Notes under the pieces: model-generated | What the model was told of the DNA's origin: nothing | Database searches by the model: none | What the model saw: only the letters and a program-made list of their open reading frames with translations | Position numbers and translations under genes: made by a program | Shown here: in pieces, positions 41,796 through 50,568 of the stretch | Layout: the number at the start of each line of letters is the position of its first letter | How positions within the stretch are numbered: the stretch's first letter is position 1 | Assembly (NCBI GenBank): GCA_022793675.1 | Contig: JAAWDH010000003.1 | Coordinates: 31,372 to 95,371 of the forward strand | Reading direction: 5' to 3' | From: Oscillospiraceae bacterium | GTDB lineage: Bacteria > Bacillota > Clostridia > Oscillospirales > Ruminococcaceae | Length of the DNA stretch: 64,000 nt

Positions 41796-42983
41796 TTACA
41801 GCGTATCCAGGCTGTCGGAGGCTTTGACCTGCTGGAGCGTCAGGGTCAGGTCCCCGGTACGGCCGCCGCGCACAACCGAAACGGTGATGGTATCGCCGAC
41901 CTTGTAATTTTTCAGCAGCGCCTTAATCTCTGCGACGGTCGACACAGCCGTGCCGTCAATGGCGGTAATCAGGTCGCCGCGCTGGAACCCCGCCTGCTGG
42001 GCGGCGGTGCTGTTGACGGAGGCCACATAAACGCCCATACGGGAAACGCCGGACTGGACGGCTGTAATATAGTTGGTAATCTCTGTCAGGCCAAGGCCCA
42101 TTTCCAGCCTGCCGGTGACCACGCCGTTGGCGATCAGCTCTTCGGCAATCGCTTTCGCTGTGTTGATCGGGATGGCAAAGCCGATGCCCTCGATGTCGCT
42201 GCCGCTGGATTTGGCGTTGACAATGCCAATCAGCTTGCCGGTGCTGTCAAAGAGGCCGCCGCCGGAGTTGCCGGGGTTGATGGCGGCATTGGTCTGTAAC
42301 AGGGTCATCGTTTCGCCTTCAATGGTAATTTCACGGCTCAGGGCGCTGACGATGCCGTCGGTGACGGTACCGCCCAGGCTGCCCAGCGGGTTGCCGATTG
42401 CCACGGTCAGCTCGCCCACCTTGAGGGTGTCGGAGTTGCCGTATTGGGCGGCCTTCAGGCCGCTCGCTTCAACCTTGATGACGGCGATATCGGTGGCAGC
42501 GTCGGTCCCAACGAGTTTTGCCGTGTATTCCTGGCCGCCGCGGGTCGTAACCGTGATCTTATTTGCGCCGTTGATGACGTGGTTATTGGTGATAATATAA
42601 CCGTCGGCGGAGATAATCACGCCGCTGCCCGCACCGGAGGTGACGTACTGGCCCAGATAATTGCTGGCGGAAACCGACTCGGTAACGATTTCCACAACGC
42701 TGTCGGCGCAGGCCTCGGTGACCCGTTCGACGGCTGAGGAAGTCCCGCCGTTGGCGGCAGCGATAACCGGGGTGGTGCCAGGCAGCAGCGGCGCGGTCAG
42801 ATTATCCGACGCTGCCGGCGCCAGGGCATTGGCCAGATAGCCGCCTGCAAACCCAAAACCGCCCGACAGCACAGCGCAAAGCGCCATCATGCCTGCCATT
42901 GTCTTAAAACCGCCTTTTTTGCGGCGCTTCGCCTTTGTCCCCATCCCCATCTTTTCCATTTCATCAAATCTGTTTTCTTTCAT
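41796..42983 (-). CDS. HtrA/DegP-like membrane-anchored serine protease
   Basis: A 395-residue S1C protease with a short basic cytoplasmic start, one transmembrane helix at ~30-53 and an outside trypsin-like domain: H in T-N-N-H-V-I, D in A-T-D-I-A-V-I-K-V, Ser in N-P-G-N-S-G-G-G, followed by one PDZ domain (R-M-G-V-Y-V-A-S-V; F-Q-R-G-D-L-I-T-A-I-D-G). Degrades misfolded envelope proteins. ATG 42983 preferred; an ATG nine bases upstream sits on the ribosome site. Confidence 0.94.
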   Translation of the reverse strand: MKENRFDEMEKMGMGTKAKRRKKGGFKTMAGMMALCAVLSGGFGFAGGYLANALAPAASDNLTAPLLPGTTPVIAAANGGTSSAVERVTEACADSVVEIVTESVSASNYLGQYVTSGAGSGVIISADGYIITNNHVINGANKITVTTRGGQEYTAKLVGTDAATDIAVIKVEASGLKAAQYGNSDTLKVGELTVAIGNPLGSLGGTVTDGIVSALSREITIEGETMTLLQTNAAINPGNSGGGLFDSTGKLIGIVNAKSSGSDIEGIGFAIPINTAKAIAEELIANGVVTGRLEMGLGLTEITNYITAVQSGVSRMGVYVASVNSTAAQQAGFQRGDLITAIDGTAVSTVAEIKALLKNYKVGDTITVSVVRGGRTGDLTLTLQQVKASDSLDTL

Positions 42984-43285
42984 CTCTATCATCCTTTCCT
43001 TTCGTTCTGTACTTATGATACCCCAGAAACTTGTTCTCCATTTGAAAGCAGTTTGAAATCTCTGTGGAAATTACTAATTTTTTATGACCTGCATTTTCCA
43101 AAAAGGTGAATGCCCCTCGGCGCCGGATTTTCCAAGAAAAAATTACAGCGCTTTGGCGTACACGCCTTTTGCAAAATCGACAAGATAAGCATAGCCGCGA
43201 CCCATTTCAGCGTCATTCCTTACCTCCAAAATACAGTGCCCGCATCCACCCGAAGGGCAGATGCGAGCCGTCAAAAAAATGCAAA
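42984..43285. other. Intergenic region between htrA-like and Gfo/Idh genes
   Basis: About 300 bp. It contains the hairpin CGCATCTGCCC-ttc-GGGTGGATGCG on the minus strand (43242-43266), 19 bp after the oxidoreductase stop and probably its transcript end despite lacking a T-run. The htrA promoter must lie here, but only a TATCAT -10 (minus, near 43013-43018) is visible. No gene seen. Confidence 0.45.
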
Positions 43286-44329
43286 CTACTGAAGAAGCTC
43301 GTTATCGGAGCGGAGATCGACAAAACGCCGTTCCTTAATAGCCTGGTCGCCCAAAAGCGCCAGCCGGTAGGCAATGAAAACATCGTCAATCGTAGGAAAG
43401 CCGTCGGTATCGTTTTCGATCATCTCGATCAACCCTTGGAGCTGGCCCCACATATTCTTATATTTCGCACGGATGTTGATGGTATGGTAAATATTTTCCT
43501 TGGCGTCGAAATACTCGATTAGGTCGCCTTCTTCGTGGTCCTGGGTGCGATAATCCTGAAGCACCAAGCGGATACGGCCCTTGTCGCCAACGAACTCCTT
43601 AAGGTTATAAGAAGCCGTCGTGTCCGCCCAGGCAGCCTCGTAATAAGCCGATGCACCGTTTTCCAGCTGCATCGTCAGCAGGCCATAATTATAGGTATCC
43701 TCTGGGGCCACGTCGCCGATCCGGCAGCCAACGCCGCTCAGCGAAACGATGTCCATTCCCGTAAACCAGCGGATGATATCCAGGTAATGGACGCCGCAGT
43801 CCACAATCGGCGGACAGTCCCGCAGCAGCGCCGCGTAACGCTCACGGTTCATGATATGGTGGTTCTGGGCCATACGGATTAGGCGCACTTCGCCGATTGC
43901 GCCGTTATGGATCATTTCTGCCACCTTACGGTAGGTGTCATTGTAGCGCAGGATATGGGCCACCAGCACCTTGCATTCCGGATGGGCCTTGACCTCGTGG
44001 TAGAACTCCTTGCCTTCCTCCAGCGAGCCGGCAATCGGTTTTTCGCAAATCACATGTTTACCTGCCGCCAAGCAGTCCTTCAGAATGGGTAGATGGGTTG
44101 CCACATAGGTTGCAATGATGACGATATCCACGTCGTCCCGCTTCAGATAGGGTTTGTAATCGGTTCCATAAGACTGCGCACCATATTTCCGGGCAAACAA
44201 CCGAGCGTTTTCCTCTAGGAGGTCGACGACGCCCACCACCCGGATTTTCTCCCGATAATAGATGTCGCTTAAATGGGCCTCGCCGATGTGCCCGCAGCCA
44301 ATCAATACAACGCCATATTCCGATTTCAT
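43286..44329 (-). CDS. Gfo/Idh/MocA-family oxidoreductase
   Basis: A 347-residue NAD(P)-dependent dehydrogenase. N-terminal Rossmann fold V-V-L-I-G-C-G-H-I-G (8-17), the E-K-P motif in V-I-C-E-K-P-I-A-G (about 95), and the C-terminal alpha/beta domain with H-Y-L-D-I-I-R-W (catalytic His region, about 180). Likely acts on an inositol or sugar derivative; substrate not predictable. The ribosome site GGGAAAGG is ~13 bases away. Solitary gene. Confidence 0.9.
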   Translation of the reverse strand: MKSEYGVVLIGCGHIGEAHLSDIYYREKIRVVGVVDLLEENARLFARKYGAQSYGTDYKPYLKRDDVDIVIIATYVATHLPILKDCLAAGKHVICEKPIAGSLEEGKEFYHEVKAHPECKVLVAHILRYNDTYRKVAEMIHNGAIGEVRLIRMAQNHHIMNRERYAALLRDCPPIVDCGVHYLDIIRWFTGMDIVSLSGVGCRIGDVAPEDTYNYGLLTMQLENGASAYYEAAWADTTASYNLKEFVGDKGRIRLVLQDYRTQDHEEGDLIEYFDAKENIYHTINIRAKYKNMWGQLQGLIEMIENDTDGFPTIDDVFIAYRLALLGDQAIKERRFVDLRSDNELLQ

Positions 44330-44480
44330 TGAACGTTACCATGCCTTTCCCATTAAGTCCTCCCCATTCAGGGGGCTTCTTATATCCATGTTCTATTTTA
44401 CCCGCAAACGCATTTTTTGACAAGCCCTATTCTCAAATAAAGTTGCTCTTTTCTTGCCGTATCTTGTCACTATCTTGCCC

Positions 44481-44776
44481 CGCGGCCGGACGGGCTGCGC
44501 CCGCAGACAATTCGCAGCCGGCTGTGCCGGCAGACAATTCGCGGCCGGCTGTGCCGGCAGACAATTCGCGTTTGCCGCTTGGCTCTGCTCAGCGGCTTGT
44601 GAGTGAAAAACACGGCGTGAGATGTCGCGGCTGGTCAGTGGTACCAACGCAGTAGGCGGGCAAAGCTGTGCTGACGTGTACCCGGGCGATTAAAAGTTTT
44701 TGCAGCTTAGCTTTACTAAGCTAGGCTTTCTTTCAAAAAGCGCGTACTCTCGTACTCCTCGTAACCCCCGTAACCC
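44481..44776 (-). repeat. Family-A intergenic repeat A6, with triplicated GC module
   Basis: The GC hairpin module ending GCAGACAATTCGC occurs three times in tandem (44482-44568, two copies identical at 27 bp). Then come CAACGCAGTAGGCGG (44644-44658), AGCTTAGCTTTACTAAGCT (44704-44722) and a tail CGTACTCTCGTACTCCTCG touching the MATE stop. The gap 44330-44480 holds no gene. Confidence 0.8.
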
Positions 44777-46132
44777 CTACATATCCTCAGGCGTGCGTGG
44801 ATAGGTATGGAGAAGCGTATGAATTGTCTTAAGATAGACAGGGATTAGGAGGATGTTGGCGGCGACCCAAGCGCAGGCGTGGGAGAAGCAGGCGGCCGTG
44901 TAGCCAAAATGCGGTACTAGGGCGAGGGCGACAAAGGAGCGGGCGACCATCTCGAAAACGCCGGCCGCCATGGCTGGGACGCCGTAGCCAAGGCCCTGGA
45001 TTGTGTTGCGCAGCACCAGCAGGCTCATGACCAGTGAATAAAAACAGCCGTTGACAGTCAAAAACTGCTGGGCGCGGCGGAGGATTTCTGTTTCGCTGCT
45101 GTCAATAAACAGCTGGGCGATGCTGCTGCCAAAGCAAATAGCAATTACCCCCGCAGCTGCAGCGTATACCAGGCCCGCCAGCAGCGCCTGGCGGACACCA
45201 GTTTTCACCCGGAGGATGCGGCCCGCGCCTAGGTTCTGGCCGGCGTAAGTGGCCATTGTAATCCCCAACGCTTCCATCGGTGCAGTCAGCACTTCGGACA
45301 CGCGGGAAGTCGCCGTTACCGCTGCTACGGCATCGGAGCCAAGGCCGTTAACTGCGCCTTGGAGCAGCGTCGAGCCGACTGCTGTAATCGAAAATTGCAG
45401 CCCCATCGGGAAACCCATCCCCACCAGCTTTTTCATATGATACCCGCTCATGCGCCACTCCTCTTTGCGGATACGCAGGATCGGATACTTTTTTATAATG
45501 AATATTAAGCAGAGCAGCCCCGAAATCGCTTGGGCAATAACCGTCGCCCAAGCCGCGCCGCTGACGCCGGACTTCAGCGCTACGATGAACAGCAGATCCA
45601 GCCCCACGTTCAGGAAAGAACTGATAACTAGGAAGATAACCGGGCTTCTGCTGTCCCCAAGCGCCCGCAAAAATCCCGAAAGCAGGTTGTAGAAAATCGA
45701 CGCGCCAATACCGCCGAAAATGATGACAATATAGGCGTATGCGCCTTCAAAAATGTCAGCAGGGGTGTTGAGAAGCTGCAAAATCCAACGGCAGCCCGCC
45801 GTCGTCAAGACGGTCAGCCCAACCGCAATCCCCGCCCCCAGCCAAATAGCATTGGCGGCATAGCGGCGCAGGTTTTCCTCATCGCCCGCGCCGAAGCATT
45901 GCGAAATCGGGATGGAAAACCCGCTGCACACCCCCAACGCAAACCCTAGGATCAGAAAGCTGAGGCAGCCGGTCGCCCCGACCGACGCCAACGCGTTTTT
46001 TCCTAAAAATTGGCCGACAATAACGGTATCCGCCATGTTGTAGAGCTGCTGGAACAGGTTGCCGAAAATCAATGGAACCGTTACCTGCAAGATCAGTTTC
46101 AGCGGCTTGCCAGACGTCAAACTTTTTACCAT
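44777..46132 (-). CDS. MATE-family efflux transporter
   Basis: A 451-residue, 12-helix cation/drug antiporter. Family motifs: P-L-I-F-G-N-L-F-Q-Q-L-Y-N-M-A-D-T (helix 1), V-G-Q-F-L-G and, in the second half, G-S-D-A-V-A-A-V-T-A-T-S-R-V. The two six-helix halves are evident from the spacing of hydrophobic segments. It is of the DinF/bacterial subtype common in Clostridia. ATG 46132 with AAGGAG upstream; driven by the promoter at 46175. Stop codon adjoins repeat A6. Confidence 0.93.
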   Translation of the reverse strand: MVKSLTSGKPLKLILQVTVPLIFGNLFQQLYNMADTVIVGQFLGKNALASVGATGCLSFLILGFALGVCSGFSIPISQCFGAGDEENLRRYAANAIWLGAGIAVGLTVLTTAGCRWILQLLNTPADIFEGAYAYIVIIFGGIGASIFYNLLSGFLRALGDSRSPVIFLVISSFLNVGLDLLFIVALKSGVSGAAWATVIAQAISGLLCLIFIIKKYPILRIRKEEWRMSGYHMKKLVGMGFPMGLQFSITAVGSTLLQGAVNGLGSDAVAAVTATSRVSEVLTAPMEALGITMATYAGQNLGAGRILRVKTGVRQALLAGLVYAAAAGVIAICFGSSIAQLFIDSSETEILRRAQQFLTVNGCFYSLVMSLLVLRNTIQGLGYGVPAMAAGVFEMVARSFVALALVPHFGYTAACFSHACAWVAANILLIPVYLKTIHTLLHTYPRTPEDM

Positions 46133-46174
46133 AAAGCACCGCTCCTTCTGTGGTTTTATGTACTTTCGCAAATC

Positions 46175-46203
46175 ATGATAATGCAGCCGGAAGGAATTGT
46201 CAA
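46175..46203 (-). promoter_or_regulatory. Promoter of the MATE gene
   Basis: Minus-strand TTGACA (46198-46203), 17-bp spacer, TATCAT (46175-46180), leaving a ~35-base leader that is too short for a riboswitch. Confidence 0.82.
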
Positions 46204-46363
46204 GAGGTTTTGCAAGAGTTTTTGGGCGCTTTGAAAAGAATAGCGTTTTGCAAGAATTTTACACCGCTGATGCAATTTTTTACAGCAAGATTTCTGCTGA
46301 GGCAGCATAAAAAAACTGAATATCGGGCAAAAAAGCTTTATGGATTTTTGGGCTTTATTTTGC

Positions 46364-46369
46364 TATACT
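46364..46369 (+). promoter_or_regulatory. Extended -10 element of the DUF402-like gene
   Basis: TGC-TATACT about 32 bp before the ATG. No clear -35 at 17 bp, so rated weak. Confidence 0.45.
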
Positions 46370-46401
46370 AACCTTGGGCCCAAACGAAAGGGAAAAAAGC
46401 A

Positions 46402-46959
46402 ATGAAGCATAAGACGTTAGCACGGAACGGCTGGCAGCGCATCCTCGCCCACCGCGACGCCCACCAAGTGCTCGCCGGGGCGTTTGAAGGCGAAGCCTAT
46501 CTGATCCAGATTGACGCGGTGACAGCACCCCTGGCCAAGGAATGCTGCGGCCGCCGGCTCGTCCTGGCGGACGCAGGCTACAGCTGGCTGCAAGTAGCGC
46601 CAAAGGAGGGGTACTGGTGGCTGACAGCCATGTTCGGCTCCGACGGCAAAGCGGTGCAGTTCTATTTTGACCTGACGGCGGGCAGCGAACTGCTGGGCAG
46701 CGGCGAAAGCGGCTTCGACGACCTCTACCTCGACGTCGTCCTGCTGCCCGACGGGCAGCGCGAAATCCTCGACGCCGACGAGCTGGACGAAGCGGAACGC
46801 CTAGGGCTGGTCAGCCCGGAAACAGCGGCGGCTACCCGCGAACGCGCCCAGCGCCTGATGGAAAACGTGAACGCCGACAAAATGTCCGCCTTCTGCGAGG
46901 AGCTTTTCCGGAGGTTGAGTACGGAGAGTACGGTCGCTTTTGAAGAAAGCCAAGCTTAG
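46402..46959 (+). CDS. DUF402-like protein with repeat-derived tail
   Basis: A 185-residue soluble protein. The core matches DUF402: Q-F-Y-F-D-L-T, D-D-L-Y-L-D-V-V-L-L-P-D-G and I-L-D-A-D-E-L-D-E-A (acidic residues that bind Ca or Mg in family phosphatases), followed by a helix. Relatives include nucleoside di/triphosphatases, so nucleotide or RNA-related hydrolysis is possible. The last ~13 residues (S-T-E-S-T-V-A-F-E-E-S-Q-A) come from family-A repeat A7, whose palindrome gives the stop TAG. AAGGGAAAAAAG lies upstream of ATG. Confidence 0.75.
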   Translation: MKHKTLARNGWQRILAHRDAHQVLAGAFEGEAYLIQIDAVTAPLAKECCGRRLVLADAGYSWLQVAPKEGYWWLTAMFGSDGKAVQFYFDLTAGSELLGSGESGFDDLYLDVVLLPDGQREILDADELDEAERLGLVSPETAAATRERAQRLMENVNADKMSAFCEELFRRLSTESTVAFEESQA

Positions 46960-47046
46960 CAGAGCTAAGCTCGCAAAACTTTTAATCGCTAGGGTGCCCG
47001 TCGGCACAGATTAACCCGCCTACTGCGTCGGAAACTGCTGCTGGCA
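46917..47046 (+). repeat. Family-A intergenic repeat A7
   Basis: Tail GTACGGAGAGTACGG, GCTTTTGAAGAAAGC hairpin, AGCTTAGC-aga-GCTAAGCT (46953-46971), CTTTTAATCGCTAGGG and GCCTACTGCGTCGG. It overlaps the 3' end of the DUF402-like gene. Confidence 0.88.
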
Positions 47047-47079
47047 CTAGCGAAAGTATGGACAATTCGTGCAAAACTA

Positions 47080-47108
47080 TTGACGAATCTGCAAAAAAGG
47101 TTTATACT
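47080..47108 (+). promoter_or_regulatory. Promoter of galE
   Basis: TTGACG (47080-47085), 17-bp spacer, TATACT (47103-47108). The leader holds a small GGGGC-gat-GCCCC hairpin (47122-47134) before the ribosome site. No cre match noticed. Confidence 0.85.
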
Positions 47109-47155
47109 GGAAATAACAAAAGGGGCGATGCCCCAAAGAAAGGATTGTGTGTGTT

Positions 47156-48163
47156 ATGGCAGTATTAGTCACCGGCGGCGCCGGCTACATCGGCTCGCAT
47201 ACCTGCGTGGAGCTGTTGAACGAAGGGGAGGAAATTATCATTCTGGATAATTTTGTCAACTCCAAGCCCGAAGCGCTGGACCGCATCCGCGAAATTTCTG
47301 GGAAGGACTTCAAGTTCTACGAAGTCGACCTGCTTGACGAAGAGGGCGTGGAACGGGTTTTCGCTGAAAACCAGATCGATGCGGTCATCCATTTCGCCGG
47401 CCTGAAGGCCGTCGGCGAAAGCGTCCAGCAGCCTATCCGCTACTATCACAACAACCTCACCGGCACGCTGATCCTTTGCCGCGCGATGGAGAAACACGGC
47501 GTCAAGCGGCTGGTGTTCAGCTCTTCCGCCACCGTCTACGGCGCGCCCAAATCCGTGCCGATCCGCGAGGACTTCGACCTGTCCACCACCAACCCTTACG
47601 GTGCGACAAAGCTGATGATTGAGGGGATCCTGCGCGACCTCCATGTTGCAGACAAGAGCTGGAGCATTGCGCTGCTGCGCTACTTCAACCCTATCGGCGC
47701 GCATAAAAGCGGCCTGATCGGCGAAGACCCCAACGGCATCCCCAACAACCTCCTGCCCTATATCGCCAGGGTTGCCGCCGGCCAGCTGGAATGCCTGTCG
47801 GTCTTCGGCGACGACTACCCCACTGTCGACGGAACCGGCGTCCGGGATTATATCCATGTTGTCGACCTCGCCCGCGGCCACCTCAAGGCACTGGCGAAGG
47901 TGCGCAAGGATACCGGCGTCGACGCCTATAACCTCGGCACTGGCCATGGCTATTCGGTGTTACAGATGGTCAAGGCCTTCGAGAAAGCCAGCGGCCGCCC
48001 CGTCGCCTACAAAATTGCGCCTAGACGCCCCGGCGACATCGCCGAATGCTACGCCGACCCCGCCAAGGCCCGCGAAATCCTCGGCTGGGAGGCGGAAATG
48101 GGCATCGACGAAATGTGCGCCGATTCCTGGAACTTCACGCTGAAAACTGCACAGAAGAAATAA
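47156..48163 (+). CDS. galE: UDP-glucose 4-epimerase
   Basis: A 335-residue SDR enzyme interconverting UDP-galactose and UDP-glucose for galactose catabolism and polysaccharide synthesis. NAD motif G-G-A-G-Y-I-G (7-13), catalytic S-S-S-A-T-V-Y-G and Y-x3-K in N-P-Y-G-A-T-K (about 145), and the substrate loop [11 protein letters not shown] 47156 with AAAGGATT upstream. Single-gene unit between a strong promoter and a terminator; lacZ at 60 kb is a possible functional partner. Confidence 0.95.
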   Translation: MAVLVTGGAGYIGSHTCVELLNEGEEIIILDNFVNSKPEALDRIREISGKDFKFYEVDLLDEEGVERVFAENQIDAVIHFAGLKAVGESVQQPIRYYHNNLTGTLILCRAMEKHGVKRLVFSSSATVYGAPKSVPIREDFDLSTTNPYGATKLMIEGILRDLHVADKSWSIALLRYFNPIGAHKSGLIGEDPNGIPNNLLPYIARVAAGQLECLSVFGDDYPTVDGTGVRDYIHVVDLARGHLKALAKVRKDTGVDAYNLGTGHGYSVLQMVKAFEKASGRPVAYKIAPRRPGDIAECYADPAKAREILGWEAEMGIDEMCADSWNFTLKTAQKK

Positions 48164-48183
48164 TTGCCTAAAAAGGCAGAGCG

Positions 48184-48216
48184 CCCCGGCTGGTTTGGCT
48201 CAGCCGGGGTTTTTTC
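48184..48216 (+). terminator. Intrinsic terminator of galE
   Basis: CCCCGGCTG-gtttggct-CAGCCGGGG followed by T7: a perfect 9-bp GC stem 20 bp after the stop codon. Confidence 0.95.
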
Positions 48217-48271
48217 ACTTTTGATAGAAATTTTCACAATTTTGCGGTAAAATGTTTGATAGGATGTTGGG

Positions 48272-49090
48272 CTACAGGCGCAGCACGCCAGCGCCTGTAG
48301 GGATTTTTTTCCCTGAAAGCAGCCACGCCTTGGCCCGGCGCTGCAGCGTCGTCCCCTCGGGATACGCGGCAAAATCGTCGCGCGGCGCGCCAAAAATCCG
48401 CTCTTCAGCCTGCCGGTCGGCCTCGTCCGTCCCAAAAAGGGCGTAGTCCCGCTGGAAGGCGAGGATGTTCGATTCGGGCGGGAGCAGCTCCGGCAGCGCT
48501 GGACTTAAAAGCCAGCTGTAGCAGACAAACACCGGCGACGGGTTTTTAAAGAAGGTTTTGGCTTGTCCATAGGAATCCAGCGCGGCGTCGTGATCAAGCG
48601 GCTCGCCGGCGGCAATATGCACCGACAGCGCCGGCGTTCCAGGCCCTAGCAGGCCCGACGGGGACGGAACCGGCTCCTCCAAACGGGTAGGCTCGAACTG
48701 CAGCCGCCCCAGCCGAAAAAGCTCTAACGTCAAATGATGGGCAAGCCATCCTGTCTGCACCAGGCCAACTTCGCCGGTTTCACGGCGGTATTTATCGCTC
48801 CATATGCGGATATCCGACATCGTGTCCAGCCAGATTTTTTCGCTGATGCCCGCCATCTGATACTGTTCCCACACCTCGCCGGCCATCATCAGGCAGAAAC
48901 GCAGTCTGGCGGCCGGCGGCTGCTCCGCTATTGCCGCCAAGTACCCCTTCCGCTCAGTGCGCAGCAGAAACCGCAGCTGCCCGCACGCCTCCGGCGCAAG
49001 CGCCGGCAGCGACGCGAATTCCTCCCCTAACCCAAGCAGGCCGGCGGCTTCCTGGCCGCTTATCGGGCGGCCTTCATCCAATATAGCCAT
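48272..49090 (-). CDS. Two-domain acyltransferase-like protein (GNAT-like C-terminal domain)
   Basis: A 272-residue soluble protein matching the NAT_N plus GNAT-like C-terminal acyltransferase layout common in Clostridia. Signature M-S-D-I-R-I-W-S-D-K-Y then G-W-L-A-H-H-L-T-L-E-L-F-R-L-G-R-L-Q-F-E (about 90-135) and L-S-V-H-I-A-A-G near 160. The substrate is unknown. ATG 49090 with GAAAGG nine bases upstream. Stands alone, facing galE across a terminator. Confidence 0.78.
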   Translation of the reverse strand: MAILDEGRPISGQEAAGLLGLGEEFASLPALAPEACGQLRFLLRTERKGYLAAIAEQPPAARLRFCLMMAGEVWEQYQMAGISEKIWLDTMSDIRIWSDKYRRETGEVGLVQTGWLAHHLTLELFRLGRLQFEPTRLEEPVPSPSGLLGPGTPALSVHIAAGEPLDHDAALDSYGQAKTFFKNPSPVFVCYSWLLSPALPELLPPESNILAFQRDYALFGTDEADRQAEERIFGAPRDDFAAYPEGTTLQRRAKAWLLSGKKIPTGAGVLRL

Positions 49091-49160
49091 GTTACCCATC
49101 CTTTCATTTTTACGTCTTTCCGCTTATTGTACCATACTTTCATTCAGAAGACAAGCTTAA

Positions 49161-49273
49161 CAGCAGTTACCGACGCAGTAGGAGGCTATGGCTGTTCGCC
49201 CAGTGACCCGAGCGATTAAAAGTTTTGCGGAGCTTTTTCAAAAGCGACCCGTACTCCCCGTATCCCCCGTACT
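49161..49273 (-). repeat. Partial family-A repeat A8
   Basis: CAGCAGTTACCGACGCAGTAGG, then GCGATTAAAAGTTTTGC, GCTTTTTCAAAAGC and the CGTACTCCCCGTATCCCCCGTACTC tail, without the AGCTTAGC palindrome. The tail ends beside the PAP2 ribosome site. Confidence 0.75.
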
Positions 49274-49288
49274 CTTTGGAGGTATAAA

Positions 49289-49855
49289 ATGGAACATATC
49301 CTTGCATTCGATTGGGCGGTGTTCTGCTGGATTGAAGAAACGCTCTGGAACCCGCTGCTGGACAGCTGGATGGTCGCTGTCACGAAACTTGGCGACGGCC
49401 TTGTCTGGGTGCTGTTGACGCTGGCGCTTTGGCTGCATCCCAAAACCCGGCGCGCCGGGACGGCAGTCGCTATCGCTTTATTGCTCTCTGTCGTAGTCGG
49501 CAACGGCCTGCTGAAGCATTTGATCGGCCGCCCCCGGCCCTTCGACCTGCCAGCCTGGCAGGAAATGTTCCGTTACCCCGAGCTGATCCTGCGCCCAGAC
49601 AGCCCTTCCTTCCCCTCCGGGCACACTGGCGCGGCAGTTGGGGCGGCAACGGCGCTGGCGATGAGCGAGAAAAAATGGTGGACGGCGGCAATCGTCCTGC
49701 TGGCGCTGCTGATTGGCTTTTCGCGCGTTTACCTCCATGTCCACTACCCCACCGACGTATTGGCTGGGGCGGCGATAGGGGTCTGCTACGGGCTGGCTGG
49801 GTGTTTGCTGGGCAAAAAGGTCCACCGGCGCATCCGTTCTGTTAACCTAAAATAA
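49289..49855 (+). CDS. PAP2-family membrane phosphatase
   Basis: A 188-residue protein with about five helices and the three PAP2 motifs: K-x6-R-P (K-H-L-I-G-R-P-R-P), P-S-G-H (about 109-112) and S-R-V-Y-L-H-V-H-Y-P-T-D. It probably dephosphorylates undecaprenyl pyrophosphate or a lipid phosphate at the membrane face. TTTGGAGG precedes ATG. Its final codons (S-V-N-L-K) contain one half of the BirA operator of bioY. Confidence 0.92.
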   Translation: MEHILAFDWAVFCWIEETLWNPLLDSWMVAVTKLGDGLVWVLLTLALWLHPKTRRAGTAVAIALLLSVVVGNGLLKHLIGRPRPFDLPAWQEMFRYPELILRPDSPSFPSGHTGAAVGAATALAMSEKKWWTAAIVLLALLIGFSRVYLHVHYPTDVLAGAAIGVCYGLAGCLLGKKVHRRIRSVNLK

Positions 49856-49870
49856 AATTATAGTTGACAA
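49839..49870 (+). promoter_or_regulatory. BirA (biotin repressor) operator of bioY
   Basis: Half-sites CTGTTAACC (49839-49847) and AGTTGACAA (49862-49870) with a 14-bp spacer match the Firmicutes dyad TTGTTAACC-N14-GGTTAACAA at 15 of 18 positions. The right half covers the -35 hexamer; the left half lies inside the PAP2 gene's last codons. Biotinyl-AMP-loaded BirA should repress bioY. Confidence 0.82.
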
Positions 49871-49892
49871 CATTTCCCCGCTGTGGTATACT
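49864..49892 (+). promoter_or_regulatory. Promoter of bioY
   Basis: TTGACA (49864-49869), 17-bp spacer, TATACT (49887-49892), overlapping the BirA operator. Confidence 0.92.
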
Positions 49893-49946
49893 GGGTACAG
49901 AAACCCAAACCAGGCGTATGCCGCCGCAGCTGAAAGGAAGTTGAAT

Positions 49947-50495
49947 ATGACAAAAATCGACACCCGCGCCCTCTGCAAAATGGCCCTCTGCGCAGCCATT
50001 CTCTGCGTGGCCTCTTACATCTCCTTCCCGCTCCCCTTCACCCCGGTAATCGTCAGCGGCCAAACGCTTGCAGTCAACCTGCTGGCGCTGATCCTCTCGC
50101 CTGCTCAGGCTGGCGCTACGGTTGCCGTATACATCCTACTAGGCCTGATCGGCCTGCCGGTGTTCGCCGGCGGCGGCAGCGGTATCGGCAGCCTGATCGG
50201 CCCGTACAGCGGATACATCTACGGATTTTTGGCCGCGGCAGTGCTGATTTCGCTGCTGAAAGGCCAAAAGCCTAACCTAGTGCGCTGGCTTACCGTGACC
50301 ATTGGCGTTGGTATCCCGGTGATTGACCTAGGGGGCATGGCTTCGCTGATGCTGGTCAACAAGATGACCGTTGGCGGCGCTTTCTTAGCCGGCGCAGTCC
50401 CTTTCTTCATCGGCGACATCTTCAAATGCGTGGTCGCCTGTCTGGCGGCCGTTGCGCTGGAAAAGGCGATGAAACGGGTACCGGCAGCTGGATAG
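49947..50495 (+). CDS. bioY: Biotin-binding S component BioY
   Basis: A 182-residue membrane protein with six hydrophobic helices. BioY signature: P-F-T-P-V-I-V-S-G-Q-T-L-A-V near residue 33 and G-L-I-G-L-P-V-F-A-G-G-G-S-G, then G-Y-I-Y-G-F. It captures biotin and partners EcfA1/EcfA2/EcfT, encoded in this window at 7.3-9.9 kb. ATG 49947 with AAAGGAAG upstream. Regulated by BirA through the operator at 49839; no bio biosynthetic genes nearby, so the cell may depend on uptake. Confidence 0.96.
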   Translation: MTKIDTRALCKMALCAAILCVASYISFPLPFTPVIVSGQTLAVNLLALILSPAQAGATVAVYILLGLIGLPVFAGGGSGIGSLIGPYSGYIYGFLAAAVLISLLKGQKPNLVRWLTVTIGVGIPVIDLGGMASLMLVNKMTVGGAFLAGAVPFFIGDIFKCVVACLAAVALEKAMKRVPAAG

Positions 50496-50525
50496 GGGCC
50501 GGCGCAAAACCTGCCATAAAAAAGC

Positions 50526-50561
50526 AAACCGGGTGCAGGGCCAAACCTGCATCCGGTTTTT
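50526..50561 (+). terminator. Intrinsic terminator of bioY
   Basis: AAACCGGGTGCAGG-gccaaa-CCTGCATCCGGTTTTT: 14-bp stem with one G-U pair and T5, between convergent bioY and ctpA. Confidence 0.92.
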
Positions 50562-50568
50562 CGCGTCA

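Noticed and set aside
44330..44776. Small gene in the gap before the MATE gene
   Set aside because: Open frames here consist of repeated S/A/V-P-A-D-N-S peptides from the triplicated GC module of repeat A6.
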